Origin: Corynebacterium kalidii
GTDB lineage: Bacteria > Actinomycetota > Actinomycetes > Mycobacteriales > Mycobacteriaceae
Length of the DNA: 64,000 nt
NCBI RefSeq assembly: GCF_022869005.1
Contig: NZ_JALIEA010000008.1
Location: forward strand, 62,001 to 126,000
Direction: 5' to 3'
In this document: piece after piece, positions 18,569 through 26,926 of the stretch
Layout of the letters: each line of letters opens with the position of its first letter
Numbering within the stretch: position 1 is the first letter of the stretch
Translations under genes and position numbers: made by a program
Notes under the pieces: model-generated
What the model was told of the DNA's origin: nothing
What the model saw: only the letters and a program-made list of their open reading frames with translations
The model's database searches: none

Positions 18569-18678
18569 AATATCGGTAACACTACATTCCACGCCAGGTC
18601 CGCGAGAACAATTATGTGAACATGGCGGGTTGCTCCGGGACGGCGTAAGCTGTGGAAGGGAAAGGAGCGGTTCACACC

Positions 18679-19182
18679 ATGAGTAACTTCACAGTCCCGG
18701 GCCTGTCCGAAGGCGACGCCAAGCAGGTCATCGATATTCTGCAGGAGAGGCTCACCGCCTACAACGACCTGCACCTGATCCTCAAGCACGCGCACTGGAA
18801 CGTCGTCGGACCGACGTTCATCGGCGTGCACGAGATGCTCGACCCGGAGGTTGAACGCGTCCGTGGCGACGCAGACGACGTCGCCGAGCGTATCGCCGCC
18901 CTCGGCGGCGAGCCGGTCGGTACCCCGGACTCCCACGCACCGGGCCGCGACCCGCTGCAGTACCCGATCAACAAGGGCACGGTGCAGCAGCACCTCCTGG
19001 CTCTGAACGAGGTCTACGACAAGGTCATCGTCGACACCCGCGAAGCGGACTCCGCCATCGGCCAGCTCGACCCGGTCACCGAGGACCTCATCGTGGGCCA
19101 GGTCCGCGAGATGGAGAAATTCCAGTGGTTCATCCGCGCCCACCTCGAGGACGGTAACGGCAACATCTCCGGCGGCGCATAG
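18679..19182 (+). CDS. dps: Dps family DNA-binding ferritin-like protein
   Basis: A 167-residue four-helix ferritin-like protein that oxidises and stores iron and protects DNA in starvation and peroxide stress. The inter-subunit ferroxidase ligands are in LILKHAHWNVVG and FIGVHEMLDPEVERVRGDADDVAERI. The start has AAAGGAG 11 bases upstream. A perfect stem-loop terminator follows. The protein is close to the usual length and forms dodecamers in known members. Confidence 0.93.
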   Translation: MSNFTVPGLSEGDAKQVIDILQERLTAYNDLHLILKHAHWNVVGPTFIGVHEMLDPEVERVRGDADDVAERIAALGGEPVGTPDSHAPGRDPLQYPINKGTVQQHLLALNEVYDKVIVDTREADSAIGQLDPVTEDLIVGQVREMEKFQWFIRAHLEDGNGNISGGA

Positions 19183-19207
19183 GGGCCCCACCCTCGTCGC
19201 GTCCCCT

Positions 19208-19244
19208 GACCGCTGTCAGCCCAGTACGGCTGACAGCGGTCTTT
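19208..19244 (+). terminator. Intrinsic terminator after dps
   Basis: A perfect 14-bp stem, GACCGCTGTCAGCC (19208-19221) with GGCTGACAGCGGTC (19228-19241), encloses a six-base loop and is followed by TTTC. It starts 26 bases after the dps stop and isolates dps from the mannosyltransferase gene. Confidence 0.85.
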
Positions 19245-19349
19245 CAGTGTGCCGGTCGGTTCCGTTCAGCCTGGATCCCTACTATGGTCCCTCGTCCGTC
19301 ACCCACCCTGGTCCCGACCGGCCCCGCGACCCACGGAGAGAGTAGCCCC

Positions 19350-20606
19350 ATGACACGTGCCACCCTGTCACGTCCCGCCAGCCCCGGTGACTCCGCGGAG
19401 CTGCCGCGTCGGGCGCCACAGGGCACCGTCGGGCGGTGGGCCGCCGGGGCGGCCGTGGTGCTGGGCCTGGTCCTGCTGTGCTGGCAGCTGGTGGGGATCG
19501 TCGGCCATGTCGCCGGGAACTACCTCCTCGACGTCGGTGTCTTCCGCGACGCCGGTCGGGCGATCGTCGAGGGCGGTGGCCTCTACGGCGACGACTTCGA
19601 CTCCCGCAGCGGTTTCGCCTTCATCTACCCGCCCCTGGCCGCGGCCCTGTTCGTCCCGCTGACCTGGTTCGACGAGAGCGTGATGGAGACCCTGTGGACG
19701 GTCACGTCCCTGCTGGCTGCCTGGGGCGTGCTGGCGATGGTCGCCGACCGGCTCCGTCTGGCCCGGGCCCCGTGGGTGGCGGTGGCGTTGCTGGGCTTCG
19801 CGCTGTGCCTTGAACCGGTGCAGACCCACCTGATGTACGGGCAGATTAACGTCTTCCTGATCCTGCTCGTCACCGCGGACCTGCTGGGCTACACGCCCCG
19901 CTGGCTGCGCGGGGCCGGGGTGGGTCTGGCCGCGGGCATCAAGATCACCCCGGCGGCGTACGCCCTGGTGTTCCTGGTGTCGCGACGCTGGGGCGACCTG
20001 GCCCGTTCCGCCGGGGCGTTCCTGGTCACGGTGGTGCTGGGGTGGGTGGTGCGCCCGGCGGAGTCCTTGTTCTACTGGACCGACGAGTTCTTCAACGGGG
20101 AGCGCGGCGGGGCCCCGGAGTACGAGCCGAACCAGGCGCTGACCGGCCTGATGTCCCGCGCGGGGATGGACGGCGACCTGGCGCAGACGGTCATGGTCCC
20201 GGGGCTGCTGGTGATCGCCGTGCTCGCCGGCTGGGGTGCGTACCGGTTGTCCGCGGCGGGACGGCCCGTGTCCACCCTGCTGCTGATGGTGCTGGCGGTG
20301 AGCATCTCGGCGCCGGTCGCGGTGACGCACCACTGGACCGGGATCATCGTGGCGGTGGGGCTGCTGGCGTCACTGCTGGTCGGATGGCCCGGCACCGTGG
20401 CCGACCGGCTGACCCTGGTGGGCGTCTCGGTGCTGACGCTGGTGAACCTGCTGTTCGACAACAACCTCGGTGACCGCGAGCCGCTCTACACCCGGTTCGA
20501 GGGGAACTGGCTGCTGAGCAATCTGCAGGGGCTGGCCGGGATCCTGTGCTTCATCCTGTTGCTGGTGGTCGCGGCCCGCTGCCGGCCGGCCCCGTCGCGG
20601 GGGTGA
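19350..20606 (+). CDS. GT87 (DUF2029) polyprenyl-phosphate-mannose-type mannosyltransferase
   Basis: A 418-residue GT-C glycosyltransferase with about ten membrane helices. The short extracytoplasmic motif DVGVFRDAGRAIVEGGGLY just after helix 1 carries the acidic residues expected of the family, and FIYPPLAAALFVP and YGQINVFLILLV are typical DUF2029 segments. In Corynebacteriales such enzymes add alpha-mannose to lipomannan, lipoarabinomannan or PIMs from polyprenyl-phosphate-mannose. Which linkage this one makes cannot be told. ATG 19350 follows GGAGAG. No envelope gene is adjacent. Confidence 0.82.
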   Translation: MTRATLSRPASPGDSAELPRRAPQGTVGRWAAGAAVVLGLVLLCWQLVGIVGHVAGNYLLDVGVFRDAGRAIVEGGGLYGDDFDSRSGFAFIYPPLAAALFVPLTWFDESVMETLWTVTSLLAAWGVLAMVADRLRLARAPWVAVALLGFALCLEPVQTHLMYGQINVFLILLVTADLLGYTPRWLRGAGVGLAAGIKITPAAYALVFLVSRRWGDLARSAGAFLVTVVLGWVVRPAESLFYWTDEFFNGERGGAPEYEPNQALTGLMSRAGMDGDLAQTVMVPGLLVIAVLAGWGAYRLSAAGRPVSTLLLMVLAVSISAPVAVTHHWTGIIVAVGLLASLLVGWPGTVADRLTLVGVSVLTLVNLLFDNNLGDREPLYTRFEGNWLLSNLQGLAGILCFILLLVVAARCRPAPSRG

Positions 20607-20680
20607 CACCTGACTTCCGGTGCCGGCACCCCGCCCTTTAGTATGTGATGAGTAATTGTCACACCAGACTCAGGGGTCAC

Positions 20681-21724
20681 ATGAGATTCATCGGGCGACC
20701 GGTCGCCGTCGTACTCGCCACCACCGCCGCGCTCGTCCTGTCGTCCTGCGGCAGCGCCGGGGACACCGGGGACAACGGGACCGCTGCGGCTGCCACGACC
20801 GCCACGACCGTCGGTTCGACGGCCTCGCCCACGCTGCCGTCCGCCGCGCCGGAGACCACCGGTGCGGACGGGGCGGGGGACGCCGAGGCCGCGTCAGGGC
20901 ACGGGGACCCCGCGGTCCGCGACGCCATGGACATGCTCGGCACGCTCGCCGTCAAGGGGCGCGCCCCGAAGACCGGGTACAGCCGCGACGAATTCGGCCA
21001 GCGGTGGAAGGACACCGACCGTAACGGCTGTGACCAGCGCAATGACGTGCTTGCCCGGGACATGACCGACGTCCGCCGCGAGGGGTCCTGCAAGGTACTG
21101 GCCGGGACCCTGGCCGACCCCTACACCGCCACGACCATCGACTTCGTGCGCGGGCCGGACACCAGCACCGCCGTGCACATCGACCATGTCGTCGCACTGT
21201 CCGACGCCTGGCAGAAGGGCGCCCAGCAGCTCGCGCCGGAGCGTCGGGAGCAGCTCGCCAACGACCACATGAACCTCCTCGCCGTCGACGGCCCGGCGAA
21301 CATGCAGAAGAGCGACGGGGACGCCGCCACGTGGCTGCCGGCGAACCGGTCGTTCCGGTGCACCTATGTGGCCACACAGGTGCAGGTCAAGGCGAAGTAC
21401 GACCTGTGGGTGACCGCCGCGGAACGCGACGCGATCGCCCGCGAGCTGGGCAGGTGCGGGGCGCAGGGGATCGTCCCGGTCGACGAGGCCCCGGCACCCG
21501 CCCCGGAGCCGGCGCCTGTACCGGTTCCTGAGCCGGCCCCCGAACCAGCCCCCGAGGCTCCCCGCGCGCCGCAACCGGCGGTGCCCGCCGCGGACCCGGG
21601 GGCAGGGGCCTACTACGCGAACTGTTCCGCGGTCCGCGCCGCCGGTGCGGCACCGCTCCTGCGCGGCCAGCCCGGCTACCGCGCGCAGATGGACGGCGAC
21701 AACGACGGCGTCGCCTGCGAGTGA
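20681..21724 (+). CDS. Secreted lipoprotein nuclease: DUF1524 HNH domain plus excalibur domain
   Basis: A 347-residue protein. The signal peptide ends in the lipobox LSSC at about Cys23. After a Thr/Ala-rich linker comes an HNH-type nuclease domain (HIDHVVALSDAW ... NDHMNLLAVDG ... NMQKSDGD), then a Pro/Glu-Ala-Pro spacer and a C-terminal excalibur calcium-binding motif (DGDNDGVACE). This layout is common in actinobacterial surface nucleases that may degrade extracellular DNA. ATG 20681 follows CAGGGG. It converges on the CPBP protease gene. Confidence 0.88.
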   Translation: MRFIGRPVAVVLATTAALVLSSCGSAGDTGDNGTAAAATTATTVGSTASPTLPSAAPETTGADGAGDAEAASGHGDPAVRDAMDMLGTLAVKGRAPKTGYSRDEFGQRWKDTDRNGCDQRNDVLARDMTDVRREGSCKVLAGTLADPYTATTIDFVRGPDTSTAVHIDHVVALSDAWQKGAQQLAPERREQLANDHMNLLAVDGPANMQKSDGDAATWLPANRSFRCTYVATQVQVKAKYDLWVTAAERDAIARELGRCGAQGIVPVDEAPAPAPEPAPVPVPEPAPEPAPEAPRAPQPAVPAADPGAGAYYANCSAVRAAGAAPLLRGQPGYRAQMDGDNDGVACE

Positions 21725-21762
21725 GGGGTGTCGGGCGGTCGGGCGTCGGCCGTGTCCCGGGC

Positions 21763-22566
21763 CTACAGGAGCTGCCAGGCTGCCGCGGCGGCGAGGGCAC
21801 CGACGGCGTTGAGCGCCCAGTGCAGGCCGATCGGCGCGATCACGCTGCCGGTGTGGTGACGCAGCCAGGTCAGCCCCGCGCCGGCGGCTGCGGTGGCCAC
21901 CACCGCCGCGCCCACGCCCGTCCACTGGGCGGCGGTGCCCGAGCCCAGGAACGCGGTCAGGCCGGCGTTGCTCGCCGTCAGGTTCAGTGAACTGGCGATG
22001 TGCCACAGCCCGAACAGCAGGGAACTGGCGATGAACACCAGCTTCGTTCCGCCCATGCGGGCGAGGGTGCCGTGCAGCACGCCGCGGAAGGCGAGTTCCT
22101 CCGGCAGGACGGTCTGCAGGGGGATGATCACCAGGGCAGCGATGAGCGCTGTCCGCAGGTTCGCGTAGGACTCGTTGAAGAAGAACTCCCTGGTGAACGG
22201 CAGGGCGACGGCGATGCCCACGCCCACGACGACCAGGGCGGCGGCCCCCAGGCCGTAGAGCAGGCCCCGGCCGTGCGTGTGGCGGGCCAGTCCGAGGTCG
22301 CGCCAGGTCATGCCGTTGGCGCGGGCGATGGCCAGGAGGATGGCGACACCGACCGGTACGGTGGCCGCCACCGCCGCGAGTTGGGAGAAGTGGGCGGTGA
22401 CGTTGATGACCGCCAGTGCGGTGACCACCGCGACGACGTTGGCGACGTCGCGCGTGCGGATACGGCGGGACGGGGCACCTGCCGCGGCGACCGTCGTGGC
22501 GGTGGCGGCGGCACGACGCCGGGCGAACAGGGCAGACGGGGTGAAACGTGTGGTGGTCAGGCTCAT
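21763..22566 (-). CDS. CPBP family intramembrane metalloprotease (Abi/CAAX-type)
   Basis: A 267-residue protein with about seven membrane helices. The active-site motifs are present: the paired glutamates in LPEELAFRGVLHG (motif 1), the His in LFGLWHIASSL (motif 2) and GLHWALNAVG (motif 3). Relatives process prenylated proteins or bacteriocins or act in self-immunity; here no bacteriocin gene is adjacent. The first 35 residues are Arg/Ala-rich and cytoplasmic. Confidence 0.85.
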   Translation of the reverse strand: MSLTTTRFTPSALFARRRAAATATTVAAAGAPSRRIRTRDVANVVAVVTALAVINVTAHFSQLAAVAATVPVGVAILLAIARANGMTWRDLGLARHTHGRGLLYGLGAAALVVVGVGIAVALPFTREFFFNESYANLRTALIAALVIIPLQTVLPEELAFRGVLHGTLARMGGTKLVFIASSLLFGLWHIASSLNLTASNAGLTAFLGSGTAAQWTGVGAAVVATAAAGAGLTWLRHHTGSVIAPIGLHWALNAVGALAAAAAWQLL

Positions 22567-22682
22567 TGCCGTCCAACGTTATACCGGCGGCGAGCGCCAC
22601 CGCGAGCCCTCGGCGGTCCCGGATGCCGATCGACATGGACTCCTGACCTGCCTGACAGTTAACCTCCAGGAAAGGACGGGCC

Positions 22683-22717
22683 CCGGGAATGGATTCCCGG
22701 CCCCGTGGCGTTACAGT
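22683..22717 (+). promoter_or_regulatory. Palindrome and promoter of the symporter gene
   Basis: CCGGGAAT-GG-ATTCCCGG (22683-22700) is a perfect 8+8 palindrome, placed where the -35 box belongs for the -10-like TACAGT (22712-22717). A repressor or activator bound here would control the symporter gene starting at 22790. The palindrome is seen; the control is inferred. Confidence 0.5.
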
Positions 22718-22789
22718 ATGGACGCAACAGACAGATGAGTCTGTTCGTCCCGCCCACAGGCGGGGACACGGACAGGGACAGGAACACAC

Positions 22790-24163
22790 ATGTCGACAAC
22801 ACAGGACCACCGGACCAGCCGCATCCCCGGCTGGCTCACCGGCTTCGGCGCACAGGTCATCGCCGGTCTCGTCATCGGGCTGATCCTCGGATTCATTGCC
22901 CGCGCCCAGGGCGCGGACCTCCCGGACGACGAGCAGAGTTGGCTGGGCACACTCCTCGACGAGGTGGGCTCCACCTACGTCACGCTGCTGAAGTTGATGA
23001 TCCCGCCGCTGATCATCGCCGCGGTGATCACCTCCGTGGCGAACCTGCGCAAGGTCGCCAACGCCGCACGGCTGGCCGCCAGCACCCTGATCTGGTTCGC
23101 GATCACCGCGTTCTTCTCCGTCCTCGTCGGCATCGGCGTCGGCCTGGTCATGCGCCCCGGGGAAGGAACGTCGGTGGACGCCTCCAGCGCCGCCGAACCG
23201 TCCAGCTCCGGGTCCTGGCTCGGCTTCCTCGAGTCCATCGTCCCGGACAACATCCTGGGTCTCGCCGCCTCGGCGAACTCCGACGGTGACATCGGCCTGA
23301 GCTTCAACGTGCTGCAGCTGCTGGTGATCTCCATCGTGCTCGGTGTGGCGGCGGTGAAGGCCGGCAAGTCCGCCGAGCCGTTCCTGGCCGTCACCGAGTC
23401 CCTGCTCACCGTCGTGCAGAAGGTGCTGTGGTGGATCATCCGGCTGGCGCCGATCGGCACCGGTGCCCTCATCGGCCACGCCGTCGCCGACTACGGCTGG
23501 GACGCCCTGGGCTCGTTGGGCAAGTTCGTGCTCGCCATCTACGTGGGCCTGGCGATCGTCATGCTCGTCATCTACCCGGCGGTGCTCGCGTTCAACGGCC
23601 TGCCCGTCCTCGGGTTCTACCGTCGCGTGTGGCCGGTGACGTCCCTGGGCTTCATCACCCGCTCGTCGATGGGAGTGATGCCGGTGACCCAGCGGGTCAC
23701 GGAACGCTCCATGGGCGTGCCCACCGAGTACGCGTCCTTCGCCGTGCCGCTGGGGGCGACGACGAAGATGGACGGTTGCGCCGCGGTGTACCCGGCGATC
23801 GCCGCCCTGTTCGTCGCCCAGTTCTACGGCATCGACCTCGGGGCCACCGACTACCTGCTGATCATCTTCGTCTCCGTGATCGGGTCGGCCGCCACGGCCG
23901 GCACCACCGGCGCCACGGTGATGCTCACCCTGACGCTGTCGACCCTGGGCCTGCCGCTGGCCGGTGTCGGGCTGCTGCTGGCCATCGAGCCGATCATCGA
24001 CATGGGCCGCACCGCGGTGAACGTGACCGGCCAGTCGCTGGCGGCCACGGTCGTGGCCAAGCGTGCCGGTATCTGGGATCGCGGGATCTGGGACACCGCC
24101 GAGGAGTCCGGTTTCGAAGGTGCGGCAGGGGAAGACAGCCACCGCGCCCACGCCCGCCTCTGA
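22790..24163 (+). CDS. Dicarboxylate/amino acid:cation symporter (DAACS family)
   Basis: A 457-residue secondary transporter with about eight membrane helices and two hairpins. The family core is visible: ITRSSMGVMPVTQR (hairpin 1 serine-rich motif), VPLGATTKMDGC (TM7 region), AGTTGATVMLTLTLS (hairpin 2) and DMGRTAVNVTGQ (TM8). It imports C4-dicarboxylates or acidic amino acids with Na+ or H+. The C-terminal ten codons and stop lie inside a 45-bp direct repeat whose other copy is 1.2 kb downstream. Confidence 0.88.
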   Translation: MSTTQDHRTSRIPGWLTGFGAQVIAGLVIGLILGFIARAQGADLPDDEQSWLGTLLDEVGSTYVTLLKLMIPPLIIAAVITSVANLRKVANAARLAASTLIWFAITAFFSVLVGIGVGLVMRPGEGTSVDASSAAEPSSSGSWLGFLESIVPDNILGLAASANSDGDIGLSFNVLQLLVISIVLGVAAVKAGKSAEPFLAVTESLLTVVQKVLWWIIRLAPIGTGALIGHAVADYGWDALGSLGKFVLAIYVGLAIVMLVIYPAVLAFNGLPVLGFYRRVWPVTSLGFITRSSMGVMPVTQRVTERSMGVPTEYASFAVPLGATTKMDGCAAVYPAIAALFVAQFYGIDLGATDYLLIIFVSVIGSAATAGTTGATVMLTLTLSTLGLPLAGVGLLLAIEPIIDMGRTAVNVTGQSLAATVVAKRAGIWDRGIWDTAEESGFEGAAGEDSHRAHARL

Positions 24164-24178
24164 GCCCGGTCGCCCGGT
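24134..24178. repeat. 45-bp direct repeat, left copy, flanking the Fic cassette
   Basis: Identical at 45 of 45 positions to 25340-25384. It covers the last ten codons and stop of the symporter and ends at the first base of the Fic stop codon. The pair frames a 1.2-kb segment that holds only the Fic gene and its promoter, as expected of att-like sites at a gene 3' end. Confidence 0.9.
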
Positions 24179-25269
24179 CACATTCGGGTGAGGATGTCGA
24201 GGGCACCGCGGTTGATGAACAGTTTCTGACGCCCGTCCGCCTGGGCCTGTTCCAGGATTCCTTTGTCGACAAGCTGCGTCAACCAGTGGGAAGCGGTCTG
24301 TCTTCTGGCGAGTCCATGGGCCTCGATGTCCCGGATCCGGATATAGGGGAGCGTGAACAGGAGTTCGGCCAGCTCCTTGGCGGGCGCGATAGAACACTCT
24401 TCACGGAGACGGGTCGACATACTCTCCTCCATCGCGCGGAGATCGTTAATGAGATCAGACGATTCGCGGGCTGCCTCTTCGACAGCCTGGAGCATGAACA
24501 GGATCCACTCCTCCCAGGAACCCTGGGAAGTCACGGCGAGGAGACGGTCGTAATACTCTTCTTTCCGCCGGACGATAATTCCGGACAGGTACAGCACCGG
24601 AAGCTCGAGGATACCCTCCTGGATGAGCAGGAGTATGTTGAGGATGCGTCCCGTCCTGCCGTTGCCGTCGTGGAACGGGTGGATTGCCTCGAACTGGTAG
24701 TGGAGCACGGCCATGAGCACGAGAGGGTCCAGGTCATGGTCGGTGTATATGAATCGCTCCCATGACGAGAGGTGCCGTTGGATCGTCTCCGCGCCTGAGG
24801 GGGGAGTATACGTCCGGGTGTTGGACCGGCGGTCGCCGATATAGGTGCCAGGGGTCGATCTGATGGAGACAGGTGCGTTCTGCAGTGCACTGCAGACGTC
24901 GATGGCAGTGCGGACACTCAGAGGGCGCTCGGTAAGGCTCCGGTTGCCGAGATGTAGTGCCTCGTTGTATCGCAGTGTTTCCTTTGCTTCGGCGGTGGGA
25001 GCGGTGTCGATACCTTGACTTGCGCGGAACAGCTCATCGTTCGTGGTGACGATGTTCTCTATCTCGGTCGAAGCCTTCGCCTCGCGTAACGGGATTGTCG
25101 AGGTGATGATGGTCGGGTTGGGAATCAACCTGCACGCCGTGTTCAAGGTGGCGAGCTGTTCCCTGGCACGTATGGCCGCCTTGAGCACACGCCGAGTCTC
25201 GATCTCTCCGTGTGGGGGGAGAGGGGGAAGGTCGTCGAACGGTACCATCGGGTCGAAGGAGGGGGACAT
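24178..25269 (-). CDS. Fic family protein (AMP-transferase) with N-terminal inhibitory helix
   Basis: A 363-residue protein with the complete Fic active site HPFHDGNGRTGR (about residues 195-206), so it should transfer AMP or a related moiety from a nucleotide to a target hydroxyl. An N-terminal SxxxEN inhibitory motif is seen (STEIEN, about residue 68), which marks a class II self-inhibited enzyme, and a C-terminal winged helix (about residues 300-361) could bind DNA. ATG 25269 follows TACTGT by six to seven bases, a leaderless start. The gene is less G+C-rich than its neighbours and lies between 45-bp direct repeats, both signs of transfer. Confidence 0.88.
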   Translation of the reverse strand: MSPSFDPMVPFDDLPPLPPHGEIETRRVLKAAIRAREQLATLNTACRLIPNPTIITSTIPLREAKASTEIENIVTTNDELFRASQGIDTAPTAEAKETLRYNEALHLGNRSLTERPLSVRTAIDVCSALQNAPVSIRSTPGTYIGDRRSNTRTYTPPSGAETIQRHLSSWERFIYTDHDLDPLVLMAVLHYQFEAIHPFHDGNGRTGRILNILLLIQEGILELPVLYLSGIIVRRKEEYYDRLLAVTSQGSWEEWILFMLQAVEEAARESSDLINDLRAMEESMSTRLREECSIAPAKELAELLFTLPYIRIRDIEAHGLARRQTASHWLTQLVDKGILEQAQADGRQKLFINRGALDILTRM

Positions 25270-25327
25270 GTCCACACAGTAGACATGTTCTCGGCGATAT
25301 GGTGAAAATGTCCGGAAAAGTGGACAT
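25264..25327 (-). promoter_or_regulatory. Operator cluster at the Fic gene start
   Basis: GGACATGTCC (25264-25273) is a perfect palindrome over the start codon, AGACATGTTC (25281-25290) is a degenerate copy, and ATGTCC (25308-25313) with GGACAT (25322-25327) form a split copy. Three related sites around the promoter suggest autoregulation, perhaps through the winged-helix tail of the Fic protein. The sites are seen; the binder is inferred. Confidence 0.5.
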
Positions 25328-25339
25328 ATTCCCCATGGT

Positions 25340-25384
25340 GACAGCCACCGCGCCCACGCCCGCCTCTGAGCCCGGTCGCCCGGT
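25340..25384. repeat. 45-bp direct repeat, right copy, flanking the Fic cassette
   Basis: Perfect repeat of 24134-24178. Its last base is the first base of the carboxylesterase stop codon triplet on the plus strand (25384-25386). Without the cassette, the symporter and esterase ends would be joined through one copy of this sequence. Confidence 0.9.
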
Positions 25385-26910
25385 TACCCCGTCAACCGCA
25401 CCTGTGACCAGGCCTCGCGCAGTTCAGGGACGGGGTCGGCGACGGTCTGCTCCCCGGCGTCGAAGATCTGCGTGGCGAACCCGTCCCGGTAGGGGGCCCA
25501 GCCGGGGTCGCCGCGGTGGATGAACTCCCGCCACCGCCGTTGCATCACCGCCGTCGTCGCCGCCATGCGGTCGCGCCCGCCCAGGGCCAGCGCCCCGGGG
25601 CCCCGTCCGGCGTCGTAGCGTCCGAAGAGTATCGGCAGGTCCAGGGCGTGGGTCGCGCCGATCCCCGAGATGTCGAGGGACGGGGTCGTCAGGTCCAGCC
25701 GGTACATCCAGGCCCGCCCCGAGGGGTGCTGTCCGGCCAGCCGCATCGACGGGGCGGCGAACAGGGTGTCGCCGATGAAGCGGCCGGCGTCACCCCGTCG
25801 GCGTCCGTCGGAGTAGAACGTCGACAGGACGCCCGGGGCCCGGTCCGCGTCGACGAGGGAGGCGAACCCACGGGTCTGGTCCCGCAGCGTGCGGCGGGAC
25901 ACCCGGTTCCAGCGCATCAGCACGTACTCGTCGAGGTTGGTGCCCACCAGCAGCGGGACGTCCAGCTGGGCCCCCGGTTCGAGAGGGTGACGCGGCAGCA
26001 GGTCGTCGAGGACCGGGGCGAAGGCACCGGCGATGCCCACGGTCCCCCAGGACACGGCGTTGAGTTTCTCGGTCAACCACGCCAGGTCGCGGTGGTCGGC
26101 GGTCAGCGGGTCCGCGTCGGTACGGTCCCGGAGCAGCTCGAGTGCCGTGCCGGCCAGGTCCCGGGCCTGGGCGGGGGAGTGGACCATCGCCGCGGCGGGC
26201 GACTGGGCGATGAAACCCGCGACCAGGCCGTCCATCCGCGGTGACGCGCTCAGCGCGGTCACCATCGCCCCGCCGCTGGACTCGCCCATCACGGTGATGC
26301 GCGAGGGGTCGCCGCCGAAGGAGCGCGCATTGGCGTGCACCCACTCGACGGCGGTGACGATGTCCGACAACCCGGTGTTGGTCTCGTACGTGGCGGTGTC
26401 GAGGGAGTCCGCGTGCCCCAGGGCGAGTTGGCCGAGGACGCCGACCCGGTAGTTCACGGCGACGTAGACGGCGTCGGTGGCGGCGGCGAAGTACTCGCCG
26501 GAGAGCAGGGGCTCACGGGCCGAGCCGTGGATGTTGGATCCGCCGTGGAGGTACACCACGACGGGACGGTGGGCCTCCCGGTCGATGGTCCCGGTGGTGC
26601 CGGGACGCGTCCCGCTGCGGGGGACGACGACGTTGAGCCAGAGGCAGTTCTCGGAGCCGACCCACCCGTGACGGCCGTCGCGCCACTGGCTGCAGTAGTC
26701 ACCGGGACGGTCGGCGACGAGGGTGCCGTCCCAGGGGGTCTTCGGCACCGCACGGCGGAAGCGCAGTGGTCCGACGGGGGGTTCGGCGTAGGGGACACCA
26801 CGAAAGGCCACGCCGTGGTTCACGGCGTGGCCTCTGAGGGATCCGGTGGTGGTGTCCACGGTCCACCGGTCGGCGACGGTCGTCTGGCTCATGTGCGGTC
26901 CCGGGTGCAT
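25384..26910 (-). CDS. Type B carboxylesterase/lipase
   Basis: A 508-residue alpha/beta hydrolase of the cholinesterase-like group. It shows the nucleophile serine in MGESSGGAMV, the oxyanion motif YLHGGSN, the early block FRGVPYAEPPVGPLRF and the EDCLYLN-like SENCLWLNVVVP. The acid is expected in NLDEY-like context and the His in ATHALDLP. No signal peptide is seen. ATG 26910 lies six bases after TAGGCT, suggesting a leaderless start; an internal ATG at 26892 is possible. It follows the alk operon but has its own promoter. Confidence 0.87.
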   Translation of the reverse strand: MHPGPHMSQTTVADRWTVDTTTGSLRGHAVNHGVAFRGVPYAEPPVGPLRFRRAVPKTPWDGTLVADRPGDYCSQWRDGRHGWVGSENCLWLNVVVPRSGTRPGTTGTIDREAHRPVVVYLHGGSNIHGSAREPLLSGEYFAAATDAVYVAVNYRVGVLGQLALGHADSLDTATYETNTGLSDIVTAVEWVHANARSFGGDPSRITVMGESSGGAMVTALSASPRMDGLVAGFIAQSPAAAMVHSPAQARDLAGTALELLRDRTDADPLTADHRDLAWLTEKLNAVSWGTVGIAGAFAPVLDDLLPRHPLEPGAQLDVPLLVGTNLDEYVLMRWNRVSRRTLRDQTRGFASLVDADRAPGVLSTFYSDGRRRGDAGRFIGDTLFAAPSMRLAGQHPSGRAWMYRLDLTTPSLDISGIGATHALDLPILFGRYDAGRGPGALALGGRDRMAATTAVMQRRWREFIHRGDPGWAPYRDGFATQIFDAGEQTVADPVPELREAWSQVRLTG

Positions 26911-26926
26911 GGGACCAGCCTATCCG

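Noticed and set aside
18590-18625. GAACA...TGTGAAC repeat before dps as an OxyR or DtxR site
   Set aside because: The arms do not pair well and no consensus is met.
20894-24397. An 1167-codon minus-strand frame spanning several genes
   Set aside because: It runs through four clear genes on both strands and has the composition of a shadow frame.
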